Positions 24,536 through 37,206 of a stretch of DNA of 64,000 nt are shown here, one piece after another. Origin of the DNA: Pipra filicauda (lineage: Eukaryota; Chordata; Aves; Passeriformes; Pipridae); contig NW_024104401.1 in the NCBI RefSeq assembly GCF_003945595.2, forward strand, positions 913,064-977,063, given 5' to 3'. Position 1 is the first letter of the stretch. Each line of letters opens with the position of its first letter. The notes under the pieces are model-generated. The model saw only the letters and a program-made list of their open reading frames with translations. It had not been told where the DNA came from and did no database searches. A program made the translations under genes and the position numbers.

Positions 24536-25063
24536 TCACAGAATCCCAAAATAGCTGGGGTTGGAAGGGACCTCTGGAGATCACCCAGTCCAACCCTCTG
24601 CCCAGGCAGGGGCATCTGGAGCAGGTGACACGTGTCCAGGTGGGTTTGGGATGCCTCCAGAGAGGGAGACTGCACACCCTCCCTGGGCAGCTGTTCCAGG
24701 GCTCTGCCACCTCCATGGGAAGAAGTTCTGCCTCGTGTTGAGGTGGAATTTGTTGTGTTTTAGTTTATGGCCACTGGTCCTCATCCTGTCACCCTGGGCC
24801 ACACGGAAAAGAGTCTGGCACCATCCTCTGATACCCCTTGGAGATACTGGTATGGATTGATGGATCCCCTCTCGGTCTTCCCTTCTCCAGACTAACCAGG
24901 CCCAGCTCCCTCAGTCTCTCCTCATAAAAGAGACACTCCGGTCCCTCAACCATCTTGTGGCCTTTGCTGGACCCTCTCCAGTAGCTCCTTGTCTTTCCTG
25001 AGCTGTGCAGACCAGAATTGAACACAACACTGCAGATGTGGCCCCAGAGCCTTTGCTGAAGGT
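24536..25063 (-). mobile_element. Long CR1 LINE 3' fragment, third subfamily
   Basis: A minus-strand copy of about 530 bp starts 'cttcacagaatcccaaaatagc' and includes 'ccctgggcagctgttccagg', 'cagtctctcctcataaaag' and 'ctggaccctctccagtagc', ending near 'ctgcagatgtggccccag'. It extends well upstream of the 3' tail, unlike most copies in the window. Confidence 0.92.
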
Positions 25064-28000
25064 GCTTATGAACAGCATTTGCAGAGTTTTGGCCTCTGCT
25101 GTCTGTTTTGCTTTCACCTGTGTAGGGAGCACCCTGTGGCAGTATGTGCTGCCTCGTTATTTGGGGTGAACTTTGCACCCTGAAAGGTGCCTTTATTTTG
25201 TACAACTAACCAGGATTTCTGCTCCTGTGTCAATATCTCAAAGATGATGGAATGACTGGAATGAAAAGTAGGTCAATATGTGATTTTCCTCCATTTCATG
25301 ACAGAGGCTGATAGCCAACATTTTCTAGGTTGGTTGTTATCCTTCCAGACCTCTGCTCAAGTAAGAGGAAATTGTCTCAGCAGTAGTGAGCCAGAAGCTA
25401 GAGACTGACATTTGTTGAAATGAAATATTCCACATTCCTTACATTTCTTAATAAAACCACAAGCACTTCCATCTTCCTAGAGCTCCTTTGGCATGTCCTG
25501 GCATGATATCCTGTAAGACTCAGTCCCAAAAGCCTTTGCATACATTTTAGTTTGTGTCAAAGACTGGCAAGCCATGACTTAATCCTCCCAATGGCCCTCT
25601 GCATCTGCAAGGGCTATAAAGTCACCAGGGAGGAGTGACAAGCAAAAAGAAATTACATTTCTGCAAGAGTACTGTCACCTGATGGTTTATAGTTCTAATA
25701 TCTAGATATTATATATATAGCTGGCAAAAGAAACCAAAGCTTTCCTTCTCGAGCCTGGATAGTTAAATCATTTGTCAGCCTGAATGCTCAGCTTTCCTCA
25801 AGTTGCATTGCTGACAACAAGCAATGGAGGATTGTTCCATCTCCCTTTTCCCTCCCTTTCCATTTCTCTTATTGTTTCAAAAGACCTGCAAGTTAGATCT
25901 CCTGCCAAAGGTATGAGCACATATTATTGTTCTTAATTACTATTAAGTTCACTCAAAGATCTTCACATGCCATCCTCGGTCCTTAGTCCAACACCTACTG
26001 GTCAAACCCCTGAAAACACGTGGAGGGAGCATCGATGTTGGACATCAACGTCCACAAGACAGTTTTTGGTTTAGTGCCTGTGGATACATTTATAACTGAG
26101 GCAGGCAGCATCCAAACCCGCTGCTGTGCTACAGACCATTACTGCTGGATTTTGTGTTTTTCTGCTGGAAGTGAGGCCAAAAAGGTCATTTCTGAACAAA
26201 GTTTTTCCACGGCAATGTGCAGTGTAAAGGGCTTTGCACTCCAGCTGACGAGACCATTCAAATTCAGCGAGCCATGACTATTATACCCAAGCTAACACAC
26301 AACTATTGCTCTCCAGAAAAGCCAGGTTTACAGCAGGATCAGTCCAAGGAAACCACGGGGTGCAAAGCCTGCTACACCAAGAGATGGAGGAAGTAAACCT
26401 TGGGCTCAGGGGAGCTCTGGGAATGACAAACAGCTCTCTCCCTCTTCTTCTTCAGCACTTCACCCAGTGCCTGCATATCTGGCACGTCACATCTTCCCCA
26501 GAGAACCAGTTGTTTTCTTTACTATCCCAGCAAATGGAGTTCTACCCTGAGAACCAAGACAGCTATTCCTACTGGAATGCAAAACAATCTGGCATTTTTC
26601 AGGATAAGGTTTATTGTTGGAGCTTCATTTCCTGTTGGTTATCCTGTTGGTTCCTTCTCCAGCTTTCCTCCTCTGATTCTCAGTTTGTCTTCAGCTTTTA
26701 CCCATGACCTGGGCTGACCTGCCTTCTAACCCCTGTCTCTCAAACTGCTTGATAGTCATGTCCTCCCGCTCACAAGCTCAGGTCTCTTGGCAGTGAAGCA
26801 CACCAATTTGCATTTAACAATTTAAATAGCAGGAACAGAAGTCCGTGTTCCAGGAAATCTGTCTCTGCTGCTTGGGGCCCTGTCCCTGTCCTCATGCAGA
26901 CGAGTTTCTGCCTGCACTGCTCCTCCAGCAACAGCTCAGCTTTCTGCTGCCTTCCAGACCATCAATGCCTTTGCCACGGGAGCCTAAACTGATTTCTCTA
27001 GATACTTTTGTCAGTCAGGTGGCTTATCTGTGTGCTCTTACCCATCAGCTCACATGCCCAGGAGCTGCAGAGGGCAAGAAGTGGGGGGACGTGTTCTAGT
27101 CCCTCTTCATTGAAATAAAATGCTCTATATCAGTAACTAAGTAACTGATATGCAATGAAAATAATCAATTATTGTTCAAAAAGGAAAGACTGCCCTTTAA
27201 ACCTGACCAGTGCTCGTTATCCCACCTCACTGACAGCAACTGCCAATTCCTTCCTCCCCTTTCCCAGACACCAAAACCCCAGAATGCCCTTTTAGATGTT
27301 TTCAGAGCCAATAATTCTTCCCAATTCAAATCCTTCCTGAAGAGATAGAAGCAAAACCCTGCTGATAAGATTGCAGTCCAACCTGAGCACTCAGCTTAAT
27401 CTCATTTGGGGATGCTCCCTCCATTTACCATCCATTCCACTTTGTTAGTGGGACGGTGACCTCCCATTCCTGGGCCATGATTGAGATCATGGGCTAGTCT
27501 GTCTTGAGAGCAAGGATAATACATTTATTCTTCTGTTCCCTGTTTTATTCTTGTCCAAACCCTTTCCCTCTGCATGCTGCACCCTACAGTACTGTGGGAC
27601 TGCAGTCCCTGGCAGTGTTTTCGCTGGGAATCCACAAGGGCAATCCTTTATACAACATTCCCAGGATGCACAGACTTGCATTGGAAAGCCTACTTCACCT
27701 TTTGTTGCACTTTGAAGTGCAAGTACCAAAAAGTACCCATGGAAGTGTTCTCTTCTTTATACCTCATCCTCCTGCAGCAGGTACAAAGTATTGGAAAGCA
27801 GGCTTTGGCTTTTGCTGGTTTTGTAAATATTCTTTCTTTCTTCTTCTCATTTCCAGGCAGGTCAAACAGCTGAACAGCTTCTGGATCATTATTTGTGCCA
27901 GGAGCAAAGGCTGTACAGACTCCTGCAGTTCATATACTGGACTGATAAAGTGCATCACCAGAGCATGTTACACAAGCACACCTAGAAAGCCTCTAATTGT

Positions 28001-28097
28001 GCACAGACAGGCGAGGAGATAAAACCAGCCTGCACACTGGGGCTGTGAACTGTGCCAGCGGGGTCACCCCACCCTGAACTGTGCAGCTTCTCTGAAC
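25064..28097. other. Intergenic, no gene seen
   Basis: Unique sequence. A palindrome occurs at 25696 and AT-rich DNA at 27110-27180. The 172-codon frame at 27504-28022 starts at a non-ATG codon and reads as a hydrophobic chance translation. Confidence 0.65.
25696..25711. repeat. 16-bp perfect palindrome
   Basis: TAATATCTAGATATTA is a perfect palindrome running into (AT)n sequence 'atatatatag'. It is probably chance in AT-rich DNA. Confidence 0.85.
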
Positions 28098-28262
28098 CCC
28101 CAATGCCTGACCACCCTTTCCAGGAAGACATTGGCTTGAGGTGGTTTCCTCCTGTCCCTTGTTCCCTGGGAGCAGAGCCCAACCCTCCCTGGCTCCATAC
28201 TCCTGTCAGGGAGTTGGGGAGAGTGAGAAGTTCCCCCCTGAGCCTCCTTTTCTCCAGGTCTT
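28098..28262 (-). mobile_element. CR1 LINE fragment lacking its 3' tail
   Basis: The segment 'atgcctgaccaccctttcc...ttccctgggagcagagccc...ctgagcctccttttctccagg' is minus-strand CR1 of the same type as 56262-56812. The terminal ATTCTRTG end is absent, so this is an internal remnant. Confidence 0.85.
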
Positions 28263-29502
28263 CCTTCACCCTGGCTGAAGCCAGTGGTGCCTGTGGGGCT
28301 GGAAGCTGCACACCACATCCTAACCTTTGGCACAGCTTTGTCCTGTATGGCATTAGTGTCACGTGCACTAGTGAGAAGGCTGGAGCTTGTGCAGAATTAT
28401 CCATACGCTAATGCGGAATTGATCCCTGTTAAGTATCAACTCACAGCATTTAGGAGTATACAAAAAAATTAAGTACAATAGCCAATTTCCTCACTGACCT
28501 TCCCTCAGACCGCAAACCTGCAACCAAGAGTCCAAAAGTTGAGCTGAGAGCGGAGTAAGTGCTAACCCTTAGTCATGAACACACGGCAGGTCCTGTTCAG
28601 AGCAAGGAAAAGTGCCTTCGTGTGAGGATCAGGGAGTGTGGGACACTTTAAAAACTTCAAGATAACAGTCCTGTGGTTAAATCAATACTCCCAAGCCTGG
28701 TGCACTGATAGTCACCTCTGCCAGGAAGACTATTCAAACAAAGTTCTGCAAGATACTCAAATAGTAACCCTCGAGGAACATTGCACACCTTCAGGGGCTC
28801 AGTCACGAGTCTTCCATTTTTTCAAGGGGCCCCTCCAGGTCAGACATGTAGGGCAGAGCTGCACAGCCAGGATTACACAAGGGCACTAAAGGTTTACACT
28901 GCCCAGTCCAAGTAGGGTAAACTTATTACACCAGCTCAGGTGTTCCAGGAAAAGTGCTGCAAAACACACACTGACTTCAACCAGCAACCTCTGCCACAGA
29001 GGGGGTCTTGACTCTGATGATTTGGCTGGAAGCAGCAAGGAGACTTTACTTGGTAACTAGTTTATTGGCATCCATTAACCAGCTTTTAGTCATATTCTTT
29101 ATCCAGTTTAGCTTCTGTGCATGCTTAGAAAAAAGCTCAGAGTGAAACCCTGACTCAGTCTCCTTCTAGTCGAAAATATTCTTTCCATACTGGTTTTTTC
29201 CATCCTGCAAATAGTTAAGATCCAATTTTAGGAGGTTGCCCTTACCACCTGAAGTGCTGCTTTGGCTTCTGGAGAGCCCAGGGTGTTGTCAGCTAAGCAA
29301 ACAGGACCCTCTCTCCCTCAGTGTGTTGGAGAAGGGTTCAGCCAGTGCTCTGTTGCACCACACACCATCTTCTTCCACAGAATTTGAAAACCGAAAAGCT
29401 TCTGCAGGGAAAAAAGAGACAAACCTCTGACTAAACTTCCAGTTCCAACTAAAAAAGGAGAAAAAGCACATAAAAGTGTGGAATAGTTAAGAAGAATCAA
29501 AA
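28263..29502. other. Intergenic, no gene seen
   Basis: Unique sequence without recognisable repeats or coding signal. Confidence 0.65.
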
Positions 29503-30103
29503 AGAAGCATCAAAAGCAGTGTGGGCAGCAGGGCAGGGGGGGATTCTGCTCCTCTGCCCTGCTCAGGTGAGACCCCCCTGCAGAGCTGCTCCAGCCCTGG
29601 GAACAGCCCAGCAAGGACATGGAGCTGCTGCAGAGAGTCCAGAGGAGGCACCAAGAGGAGCAGAGGATGGAGCAGCTCTGCTGAGAGGAAAGGCTGGGAG
29701 AGTTGGGATTGTTCAGCCTGGAGAAGGGAAGTTTGGGGTCACCTAATTGTGGCCTTCCAGTGCCTGAAAGAGCTGACAAGAAAGGTGGAGAGAGATTATT
29801 GACAAGGGCCTAGAGGGACAGGACAAGGGGCAATGGCTTCAAACTGCCAGAGGGCAGGGTTAGATGGGATATTGGGAAGGAATCCTTCCCTGGGAGGGTG
29901 GGGAGGTCCTGGCACAGGTTGCCCAGAGAAGCTGTGGCTGCCCCTGGATCCCTGGAAGTGTCCAAGGCCAGGTTGGACGGGGCTTGGAGCAACCTGGGAC
30001 AGTGGAAGGTGTCCCTGCCCATGGCAGGGGGTGGAATGAGATGAGCTTTCACATCCCTTCCAGCCCAAACCATTGTAGGATTCTATGGTTCTATGATTTC
30101 TGG
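29503..30103 (+). mobile_element. Longest CR1 LINE fragment of the window
   Basis: About 600 bp on the plus strand run from 'gaagcatcaaaagcagtgtggg' through 'agagagttgggattgttcagcctgg' and the full common 3' end to 'ggattctatggttctatgat', where two copies of the terminal octamer survive. It lacks the reverse transcriptase proper, and no open frame persists. Confidence 0.95.
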
Positions 30104-30351
30104 AGGCATAAGATTGTCTGTAATATAAATGCTCAGTATCATATAAAGCCAACAAGTTCCTCAAGCTCTCAGGCATTTATCACCAGATTTTTGATCCCTG
30201 CCGGGTACTAGTTCCAAAACATCAGCTGTCACTCCAGGGCTGCTCCCCAAGACTGACTGATAACCAGGCAGCTGCCCTTTAGCCATATCCATATTTCTCT
30301 GTTGGCAAAGAACAGCAGGCAAGAGAGGAGCTCTTGACACTTGTGCCCTGA

Positions 30352-30388
30352 CTCCTCCTGCTTTGCACAACTCCTCCTGCTTTGCATC
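30352..30388. repeat. Direct duplication of 'actcctcctgctttgca'
   Basis: Two adjacent copies of an approximately 19-bp unit lie in a unique region, consistent with replication slippage. Confidence 0.85.
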
Positions 30389-32222
30389 AATCTGTGTATC
30401 ACACAGATGGGAGGGGCAGCAGCCTGGAAGCTGTGACAGGACAGATTTTGGAACCTGCTGTACATCCGCTTTCACTTAAAGCTTGAACTTCTCAGGGCAG
30501 ATAATGGGAGCTCCCTAGAGGTCACACTGAGTCGTTTCTCCCCTGCAGAAGACAGCTAAAGCATGGGTTTGTATTTAATGACATTCTGTTTTTCATTAAA
30601 ACCCAAATGAGTCTTAGTTTTCTTCTGTCAGATTGGGTAAGAAATACTCCCTGCTTCTTCCAGGCAAAGTAGTCATGCTGCCAGATTTATGCCTTTCTTA
30701 ATCTTCTCTGGGAATGAATTATACTGAGGAACCACTTGAACTCCTCTGAAACTACAATTTCCTTTCGTGGCAAGCAGCCCAATTCTATAAAAAGTATCAG
30801 TGTAAAGACAAATGTATTTGATGAAGGCTCCTGCTGATGTCAACGTGAGACACCAGCAAGGCTGACGGGTAAAAACCTGCCTGTGCAACTAGAAATAAAG
30901 CCAGTTCTGTGTGGGATGAGTGTACAAAACCATGAAACACTGCCAGCTCCTCAGTGCTGTTTGCATCAGTTTAGTTTTCCACATAAGGCATTGACATTCT
31001 TCGTTTCAAAGTGATTTATAGCAGCATTAAAAATTTTTTTCACTGCTCTGTTTTGTTTGGAGCTTTTTGTTATCAGGGTTGGCACAGGATGCTTTCTGTG
31101 GGCTGACAGACCTCTCCTCCCATTTAGGAGACGGAAATGCTTGGGAACACCTGGGAACAAGTTTCCTCTAGTCTTGAAAGAAAGAAGCATCATCTGGAGT
31201 GGTTTTAGGTAGATAAATGACAGTTTGGAGCTGTATTTCTCAGGGTGACCATCAGAGCATGTTTTGTCTGGAGTCAGGGACCCATCAGTGCAGGAATCAC
31301 ATCAGGGTCTGCCTGTGACGAGGCTTGTTGGTGGCAGTCTGTGCTTCCAGCTAACCTTTCAACTGTGAAAGCATCTGCAGCTCCACTTCTCCCTCTCAGT
31401 AATGTGAGACTGATTTTCTCTTCATTCTCACACACATTTAAGGTAGCACATAGTCTGCAGTCCACGCCAAAACCAAAATAAATCTGTCAAAAATGGATGC
31501 CTTACAGCCCAGCAGTCTGGGTTTTCAGACTCTGATCAACATTCCAGTGAATCCCATTGCAAATGGAGATGTTAGCATTGGAATACTCAGGTTCCTGAAC
31601 CACATTTTGAGAGGTTTGGTGGCACAAAACTCTGCAGGGCAGGGTTTAGCTGAACTGCTGTGGTTTCATGAATCACGGTGCTGCCTCACCAACCAAGAAT
31701 TCGAGCCAACCTCAGCTTCCCAAAGGGTTGCTAAAATGCTGGTTAGCATATTTAATAAAAGAAAAATACACCCTCAGGGGTCCTGAGCAACAGTCAATAA
31801 CACCCACTGACAGTAACTGAGTGGCATTAGAGATTTTTTGGTCAAGGAACTCAACTAATGGCATTAACCACAGCAGGCAGAGGCTGCTGGGAGCAGCATT
31901 TGAGGGGAGCCTGGTAATGGAATCTTCAATGATTCTGCAATTGCTAAGGAAACACAAGCACTGAGTGATAAACCCTCTGAACTGAGTCAGTGTTTATGGC
32001 TCCCTGTACGAGAGAACAAAGGACACACAGGAAATAGCCCTTATTTTGATAATAATGAAGGGTACAGTGGCATCCAAAACCTTACAAGAAGTCCAATGTG
32101 TTTCTTGACTTCAGCTTCAGGTAGAAGGGTTTCTGTACCTGAGGGTACCAGTACAATTAAAGAAAATCTAGTTTGAAACTCTTTTGGCCATGACCTCCAG
32201 CAACTATGAACTCAAGCATGGT

Positions 32223-32276
32223 GATGTTGCACCATGTGAAAATAACTTGTTGCACCTTGTGAAACAACTTGTTCCG
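32223..32276. repeat. Imperfect 24-bp duplication
   Basis: 'gttgcaccatgtgaaaataactt' is followed directly by 'gttgcaccttgtgaaacaactt', a tandem duplication with a few substitutions. Confidence 0.75.
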
Positions 32277-34486
32277 TCCAGTAAAGCAACAATTAATATT
32301 ACTGGAAGTGAAAGCTCAGCTTTCTTGGTATGCTGGCACTGAAAGCTGCTCTAGAAGGGCAGCACGTCATGGAGGCAACACTTGACCTTAGGGCCTTTCT
32401 CTGAGCCAAACCTCACTGAGAAACCTAAAAACAGCCTGCAGGAGACACAGATACACACATACACATACAGGGAGGGTGCTAAAACCAGAATTAGGATGGC
32501 AGTTTTGCTCACTCAGAAATGCTGCCCAGGCTTGGCCCTTCCTTTCCCTCATTTCTCTCTGTCTCTCGTTCCTCCCCCTTTGGCCATTCCTGAGGGGCAT
32601 TGTCAGCTTGGGACAGCACTGACCATCCCCTCCACTGCGCTGCAGCTGCCACTCCCAGGCTCCGTGGGGGCATTCCAGCAGCAACGGAGCCACATCCACA
32701 CCAGGAGCTCCAGCTGCAGGAAGGGGTTCCAGCTTCTTTCCACACGACTTTCTGCAGAGACATCCTTGCTCCAGCAGCCCCGTGGCCGTGGTGGAAATCA
32801 GGGAGGCTCTGCGTGGCCATAAACCCAATAAAATCCATCTGGGCATAAGTTCATATTTATTAGCATATCCAGAGCACAGTGGTAACTTTAATTCCCCCAT
32901 GGCTCCCAGGCTGCTGCATCTCACTGATGCATAAGCAGGCTTTCTGCTGCTATTATAAAACAAATTACCTCATGCATGAGCGACCTTAATATCAGTTCAC
33001 GCTCCAAGCTGTTCTGCTGTGCTGACATATGTACCCCCCTTCACCCTGCCTGCTAAAGGCACGCTGCCTTCAGAGGCCAGGGTTCTGATAAAGCAGGAAA
33101 GGGATGACAAAACAGAGTGTACAACTTTAGCACTGATACACTGCCCATATTCTGCTCCCTTTGCCGTGGGAAATCCTGGTGTAAAAGGGGTTACTGGGCA
33201 AGCAAAAAGGCTTCAATATCCCTCCTCCTGCTTTCCCATCCCACCCTCACATGGCAGGTGTTCCTCTGAGGCTGCATAGCTCTCTTCCCATTAAGACAGT
33301 TGTATCTGCAGAGGTGAATTTTGACCTGAGCAGCACTGGACACCTCAGCCAGTAAATAACCATGTCACAGAAGCACCAGCCACTGAAAGGAGAATATTAT
33401 AAATAGAAATATTCCCTATAAGCGGCTTGTGACTAAGCTCACTTTTGAGCTAATAACTTCCCATGGAGATGAACTCTGCAGGAAAGCTCACAGAGCTATA
33501 AATACTCAGAATTCATTAACAGATCTTTTTTGTTGCAAACGTTCTTTTCTGGCTGTACATCATGACACTGGTGCTCCCGACCCATTCTCTCTTCAAAAGC
33601 TGCAATTGTCTAACCCCCCCATCCGGCTGCTCTCCCAAATCCACGGGAAGAAAACATTGGGGCAGTTTGGAATATTAAGACCTTGTTCGAGCGCCAAAAA
33701 GAAGGAGAAAAAGAAAAATATGACAAGGAACAGATATTATGTCGTGAGTATGTCTAAAGTTTCACAACTTTAAGTTTTAATATTTTCCTAATCTATGAAG
33801 GAAAAGGAATATGTTTTAAGGACCTGTGATTTTATTCTATAGGTTCTAAGGTAATGGAAATAGTGGATTTGTATTCCATTCCTGTCCCTACTGCCTGCCC
33901 AGATCTGTTTCCCAGCAGTGCTGAAGTCTGAGTGCTGACCAACGGGGATCATGGGAGGGGCAGATCCTACATGGAGACATTTTTGCTTCCGGGTGGTTAC
34001 CCAGCATCAGGGATGCACATCAACGTTTAACTTTTTATTTAAATCACAGCAATATTTGCAAAAGAATAGTCCCTCACTTGCAGATGTTCTCTTGCATCCC
34101 ACACAGTGATGCTCCCTTGAGCAAGAGTTTAGCTTATCCTAGGCCAGCTTAAATCCTTTTAATTTTGTTACATAGGCATGACTCACAAGATCCTAAGATT
34201 TATTTTCTTATATTGTAAAAGCAGAGCAGGCCAATATCTTTTCCCCTGGCTGTCCAACCACTGTTCAAAATCACAAAGCAGTTTCTTCTGTCCCTGCTTA
34301 TTTCTTTGATTCACTTCAGTTCACTCACTGAAGGCTGGCAATGAGACCCATCCCTGCTGCCCCTGTTGCCATGTAGGTGTTTGGCAACAGCTCCCACACA
34401 AGGATTGTGGTATAATATTAATGAGCCCTTTATCATTCAGCTATAAAATCAGGGGCTTCGTGGTTGCTTGATAGCAGGGCAAATTT

Positions 34487-34582
34487 ATGGAATCATGGAA
34501 TGGTTTGGGTTGGGAGGGACATTAAAGCCCATCTCGTTCCACCCCTTGCCACGGGCAGGGCCCAGGGTGCTCCAAGCCCCGA
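34487..34582 (-). mobile_element. Short CR1 3' fragment with internal deletion
   Basis: The minus-strand 3' end starts 'atggaatcatggaatggtttgg'. The 'acaccttccactag' part is missing, joining 'gggcaggg' directly to 'cccagggtgctccaagcccc', after which the match ends. Confidence 0.9.
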
Positions 34583-36953
34583 ATTCTGCTCTTGCTTCGC
34601 CCCTAAGAATAGTGCTGGTACAAAGGCAGGGCAGGAGTTCAGCTGTGCAATCCAAACTACTCAGGAGTCTCGTGGCATCCTAATATCTGCCCTTTTGCCA
34701 CACAGCATAATGTTTCCTACAGCTGTCTGCTCCAGACAAGACCAGCAGCTGTGGCTTGGCCATTTTCTCAGCTCAGGGAAACAACCTCCAGCCTGTCTTG
34801 TCCCTGACTCTGTTCCCAGTCAGCTGGGCTTTTCCCAGCCAGCTCCATTCCTGACTTGTAAATTTTAGTTCAGAAATGCCAGTGCCACAGAATTTTAATT
34901 TGATCAGGCAGCACTTCAGTGCAGCCTGCTAGCACCTAAAGGTAAGGACAAGCTGCCAGATATCAGGCTAATTTTCAGGCATCTTTGCTCTTACTAAATA
35001 GGACACGTGTCGTAACATGAGCTTTAAGACTGGAATTCTTGGGATGTAAATGCATTAGCCAGTCCCAGGGCTGACAACCAGGGGTAAATCATGGTGAGGA
35101 GAGTCAGCAGCACGCTCTGAGCTGCTGCTTTGTTGAGCTATTACCCACCAAGGGAAGAACATAATTATTTTTCCAGGCCTGTAGTGTGACATGAACACAG
35201 GAACTACCAGACCTCTGTGTCCTGTGAGGCCTCTTCCTTTCATATATGTGACTTATTTCAGGACTGTAGGTGATGAGTGCTACCCATGTTTGCCTGTCAC
35301 TGTGTATGTGAGCACAACAGGCAACTCACCAGGTAGCACTTACCCTCTTCTCTCTCTTTGCTTTGCAAAATCTACTTTTGCTTTTCAATCTGCTCGTCAA
35401 ATTTCAAATTTTAATTTAATTTTAAGCTCCTGCCATGTTTTGCACCCTCCTGCCATTGCCCAGGCTCGTAGCACTTGTGCACAGGGCAGGTACCTTGGCA
35501 GCTACAGCCCTGCAATTGGCCACAGCTCGTCCTCCAGCCTCTAACCTGCCCTGGCATCTTTGAATACAACCAGCTTTGCCTCCTCCTGGAAAAAAAAAAA
35601 AGGTCTGTGCAAGCAATCTGCTCTTGGAACAGCTAATTTTCAACACTACTCTGGAACAGCTCTACAAAATTACCTTGGGCTCACGTGCCTCTTTGTGTCA
35701 CCTACAATTATATTTATATTCCTTTTATATCCTCTCCTCATCAGCATCCATTTGGTGGTACAGCACACGTGGTTATCCTGATGTTTTCTGGTGATTCTTT
35801 CAGCAAATGTATCTCAAGTAAAGGCTGCCAGTTCGGAGGTGCTGTGATTTCATCTGGAACACACAGTCCCTCCTCACATGCTGAGCTGTTTTGTTTGCAT
35901 TGTTGCACCCACTCAGCGCACAAACCGAGGTTCAAAAACAGTGGGGGACAGTAGAGAGTTGATTGTCTCAGCTTATAAAGGTGGGAGGTTTTCCCTAGAA
36001 TCTGATCAAGTGCAGGTAGGGGCACTTACAAGACCGCCAAGGTCATTTTTAGAAGCACTGTGCAAGTGCCCACCAACCAAAGCTTTGGGTAAAGCTCGTG
36101 GCTGAACTCCTGCTCACTGGTTTAGAACTCCCAGGGTGGTGAGTTAGCCAAGCTCACACCATCCCACTTTATTTCCTGTTCTTTTTGGCCCTTGGCTTAA
36201 GTTATTGAAGTGCCATTACTTGAATACTGGTTTTACTAAAAACTCCTCCCAGTTCCAGCAGCTCTTCAGCTCTCAGCCGGTGCCTCCCTCCAGCTCCTGG
36301 CAGCCTCTCCGTGGTAAATTCAATTTGTCTGCGCCTTTCAGATGCTCAGGATTTCACTTCTCAAATCGTGCTCAGCACTGAGGATAAGAGGATGTTACAG
36401 ACATTTCTCACTGAAGGTTTAACTTCAACAAAAGACCCACTTCTATCTGTCTCTAATCAGGTTTTTGAAAACCATCTTTCAGGAGCGAGAAGCAGCTCTT
36501 TGAATTATCTTTTTTTACAGTGGGAAGTTAATGAAAGTCCAAAATGTTCCCACTCATTTCATTATAGGAGCCTTCATTTGCATTCCACTGAGCTGAATCA
36601 TAACTGAGCCTTACCCCCACACTGGGCATGCAGCCTACACAATTTACATGTGTGTTGGTAAAAGGCAAAAAAACCTTTGCCAGGCAAGTTTCCCAATTCA
36701 TTTCTCATAATCTCTTCCCCAAGCGTCCAGTTTTTTCTGTGGCAGGTTAAAGGTAAAGGCTAATTTAAAATTACAGCTCACAGAGGCACAGGTTAAGGCA
36801 GTCAAACCCGGCTTTTTAAATTATTATTGGGTTTTAATGGGGAAAATAGGCATAATTGCCCTCTACAGTTGTTCAGCCACGCGTGGAAACGCTTTGCAAA
36901 AGTGGATGTCTAACTCTGCATGCAATTATACATTTAAATTTCCTCCAGTAGTA
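34583..36953. other. Intergenic, no gene seen
   Basis: Unique sequence with an A11 run at about 35590 and AT-rich DNA at 35395-35425. The candidate element at 36755-36950 is listed separately. Confidence 0.65.
36755..36950. promoter_or_regulatory. Candidate enhancer with E-box-like and homeodomain motifs
   Basis: This repeat-free stretch holds 'aaattacagctc', 'aaattattattggg', 'cataattgccc', 'ccacgcgtgg' (a CpG-containing palindromic core) and 'catgcaattatac'. The mix of intact AT-rich cores and retained CpGs resembles conserved non-coding elements. A CR1 begins directly after it at 36954. Confidence 0.3.
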
Positions 36954-37206
36954 ATCATAGAATCACAGATTGATTTGGGTTGGAAGAGACCTTAAAGCTC
37001 ATCTTGTTCATGGGCAGGGACACCTTCCACTAGCCCAGGTTGCTCCAAGCCCTGTCCAACCTGGCCTTGGACACTTCCAGGGATCCAGGGGCAGCCACAG
37101 CTTCTCTGGGCAACCTGTGCCAGGGCCTCAGAACCCTCCCAGGGAAGAATTCCTTCCCAATATCCCATCTAACTCTGGCCCCCCTTCATCTTAAGCCCAT
37201 TCCAAC
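36954..37206 (-). mobile_element. CR1 LINE 3' fragment
   Basis: A minus-strand copy from 'atcatagaatcacagattg' to 'tcttaagcccattccaac'. About 15 bp of the 'ttccaccccctgcc' region is deleted. The copy lies directly against a motif-rich AT-rich stretch (36755-36950). Confidence 0.95.

Larger units (their letters stand above)
30104..34486. other. Intergenic, no gene seen
   Basis: Unique sequence with two small tandem duplications (30352, 32223). Frames of 146 and 191 codons overlap on opposite strands at 32382-32963 and show no domain, so both are treated as chance. Confidence 0.65.

Noticed and set aside
27504..28022. 172-codon frame on the plus strand
   Set aside because: It begins at a non-ATG codon, reads as a hydrophobic mixture without a domain, and has no promoter or splice context.
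32382..32963. Overlapping frames of 146 (+) and 191 (-) codons
   Set aside because: Long frames on both strands at the same place usually reflect local composition. Neither product resembles a known protein.
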